Positions 63,102 to 64,000 of a stretch of 64,000 nt of DNA are shown here, piece by piece (the first letter of the stretch is position 1; the number at the start of each line of letters is the position of its first letter). Origin of the DNA: Chrysemys picta bellii. Lineage: Eukaryota > Chordata > Testudines > Emydidae. The notes under the pieces were generated by a model. It ran no database searches. It saw only the letters and a program-made list of their open reading frames with translations, and was not told the DNA's origin. The DNA is taken from the NCBI RefSeq assembly GCF_011386835.1, contig NC_088791.1, positions 28,742,998 to 28,806,997 on the forward strand, in the 5' to 3' direction. A program made the translations under genes and the position numbers.

Positions 63102-64000
63102 GTAACTGAAAGGCTTGGATTGTGTCCGGGGACCACTGCAAAGGATCAGGAGCAAGGTTAGCAGTGAGTCGGTGGAGCGGCTTGCTTAACTCCCCGCAGG
63201 ACGGTAACCAGGGGCGACAGAAGCCAATTAATCCTAAGAAACCTCGAAGTTGTTTCTTGGTGTTTGGCAGAGGGCAGTTTTGGATAGTCTTTATGCGGAC
63301 TGGGTCCATTTGTCTTCCCTCTGGGGTTAATAGGAAGCCCAGATATCGGACCTTCTGTGAGACCCACTGAATCTTGTTAGGGTCTACCTTGTGGCCTCTG
63401 GTGTGTAGGTATAATAAAAGTGCCTTACCATCGATGCGGAGGGCAGCTTCTTCGCGATTACCTAATAGGATGTCATCTACGTATAGGACTAACGTGGATC
63501 CCTGCGGACTGGTGAAGCCTTCCAAGTCGTGGCGGAGGCATTGGCTGAAAATCGTGGGGCTGTCTCTGTAGCCTTGAGGAAGTCGTTGCCAGACATAACT
63601 TTGTCCCTCCCAGGTGAAACCAAAGAGATACTGAGAGTCTGGGTGCACAGGAATGCTGAAAAAGGCTGATTTTAAGTCAATAACAGTGAACCACTCAGCA
63701 TCCCAGGGGATTTGACTGATGATAGTAGCTGGATCAGGAACTACTGCATGAAGAGGGACCACATACTGATTAACAACCCGTAGATCCTGTACAAAGCGCC
63801 AACGAATAGGGTCTCCGTCCTTTTTAGGAGGCTTTTTGACAGGCAGTATAGGGGTGTTACAGGGAGTGCGCTGAGGGCGGACTAGCTTTTGTGCAATGAA
63901 TCCCTCGATAATGGGGCGGATGCCCTCCCGGGCTTCCAACGACAGGGGGTATTGAGGGACTGACGGGGGGGTTAAGGAGGGCTTCACTTGAATCCTTACT
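63102..64000 (-). pseudogene. pol: ERV B pol, reverse transcriptase palm, continuing past the window
   Basis: On the minus strand the frame is open from the window edge. It has the RT fingers and palm: RWRFVQDLRVVN, then TVIDLKSAFFSIPV with the first catalytic Asp, then WQRLPQGYRDSPTIF, then LYVDDILLG with the two catalytic Asp residues, then RYLGFLLTPEGRQ and the thumb LRGFLGLIGFCRPW. The LPQG and YVDD signatures place it in class I, gammaretrovirus-like. The frame itself is intact here, but the gene is split downstream by two insertions and a frameshift. Protease and gag lie outside the window. Confidence 0.92.

Noticed and set aside
1..64000. CRISPR arrays, bacterial operons, rRNA or tRNA genes
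   Set aside because: No regularly spaced direct repeats with unique spacers, no Shine-Dalgarno-linked gene runs and no tRNA cloverleaf were seen. The repeats present are vertebrate transposons and minisatellites.

Overview
The window reads as non-genic vertebrate DNA. Its repeat content (CR1 LINEs, MIR-type SINEs, many short hAT-like and PIF/Harbinger-like elements, and a high-copy repeat whose core reads GGAGTACTTGTGGCACC) best fits a turtle, or at least a non-avian sauropsid. That assignment rests on recognising the repeats, not on a host gene. I found no convincing host exon, tRNA, rRNA, CRISPR array or bacterial feature. Most longer open frames come from transposable elements, and several very long ones are artefacts of GC-rich minisatellites.

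Layout. 0-12 kb: short elements, a GC-rich transposon with a 7-bp target duplication (4881-5712), a decayed Ty3/Gypsy element (about 6.5-10.1 kb) split by a hAT-like insertion, and a second Gypsy RT relic (11.3-11.9 kb). 12-30 kb: mostly unannotated AT-rich DNA with scattered DNA transposons that have readable target duplications, two MIRs and CR1 tails. 30.36-35.19 kb: an almost complete PIF/Harbinger transposon with TTA target duplications, a two-exon Myb/SANT-like gene on the plus strand, a DDE transposase on the minus strand and an extra antisense ORF in the intron. Each main gene has one visible in-frame TAG. 35.9-41 kb: CR1 fragments, one interrupted by several DNA transposons. 41-51 kb: sparse DNA, an unclassified LTR-like region and a large minisatellite-bearing element.

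51.7-64 kb is a three-level nest. The outermost is an LTR element (A) without recognisable gag or pol. A class I gammaretrovirus-like endogenous retrovirus (B, minus strand) has inserted into the right-hand LTR of A. B has a full-length env frame but a broken pol. A young Gypsy element (C, 58519-62599) sits in the pol gene of B. C has two 461-bp LTRs that look identical, a 5-bp target duplication, a leucine-tRNA primer site, and one long frame with SCAN-like Gag, zinc knuckle, protease and the integrase zinc-binding region, followed by an internal deletion that removes reverse transcriptase. The order protease then integrase suggests the Gmr1-like branch of Gypsy elements.

The most interesting systems are the near-intact Harbinger element, together with the short non-autonomous elements sharing its ends, and the recently moved, deleted element C. 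All comparisons were made by eye; no alignment or database search was run.
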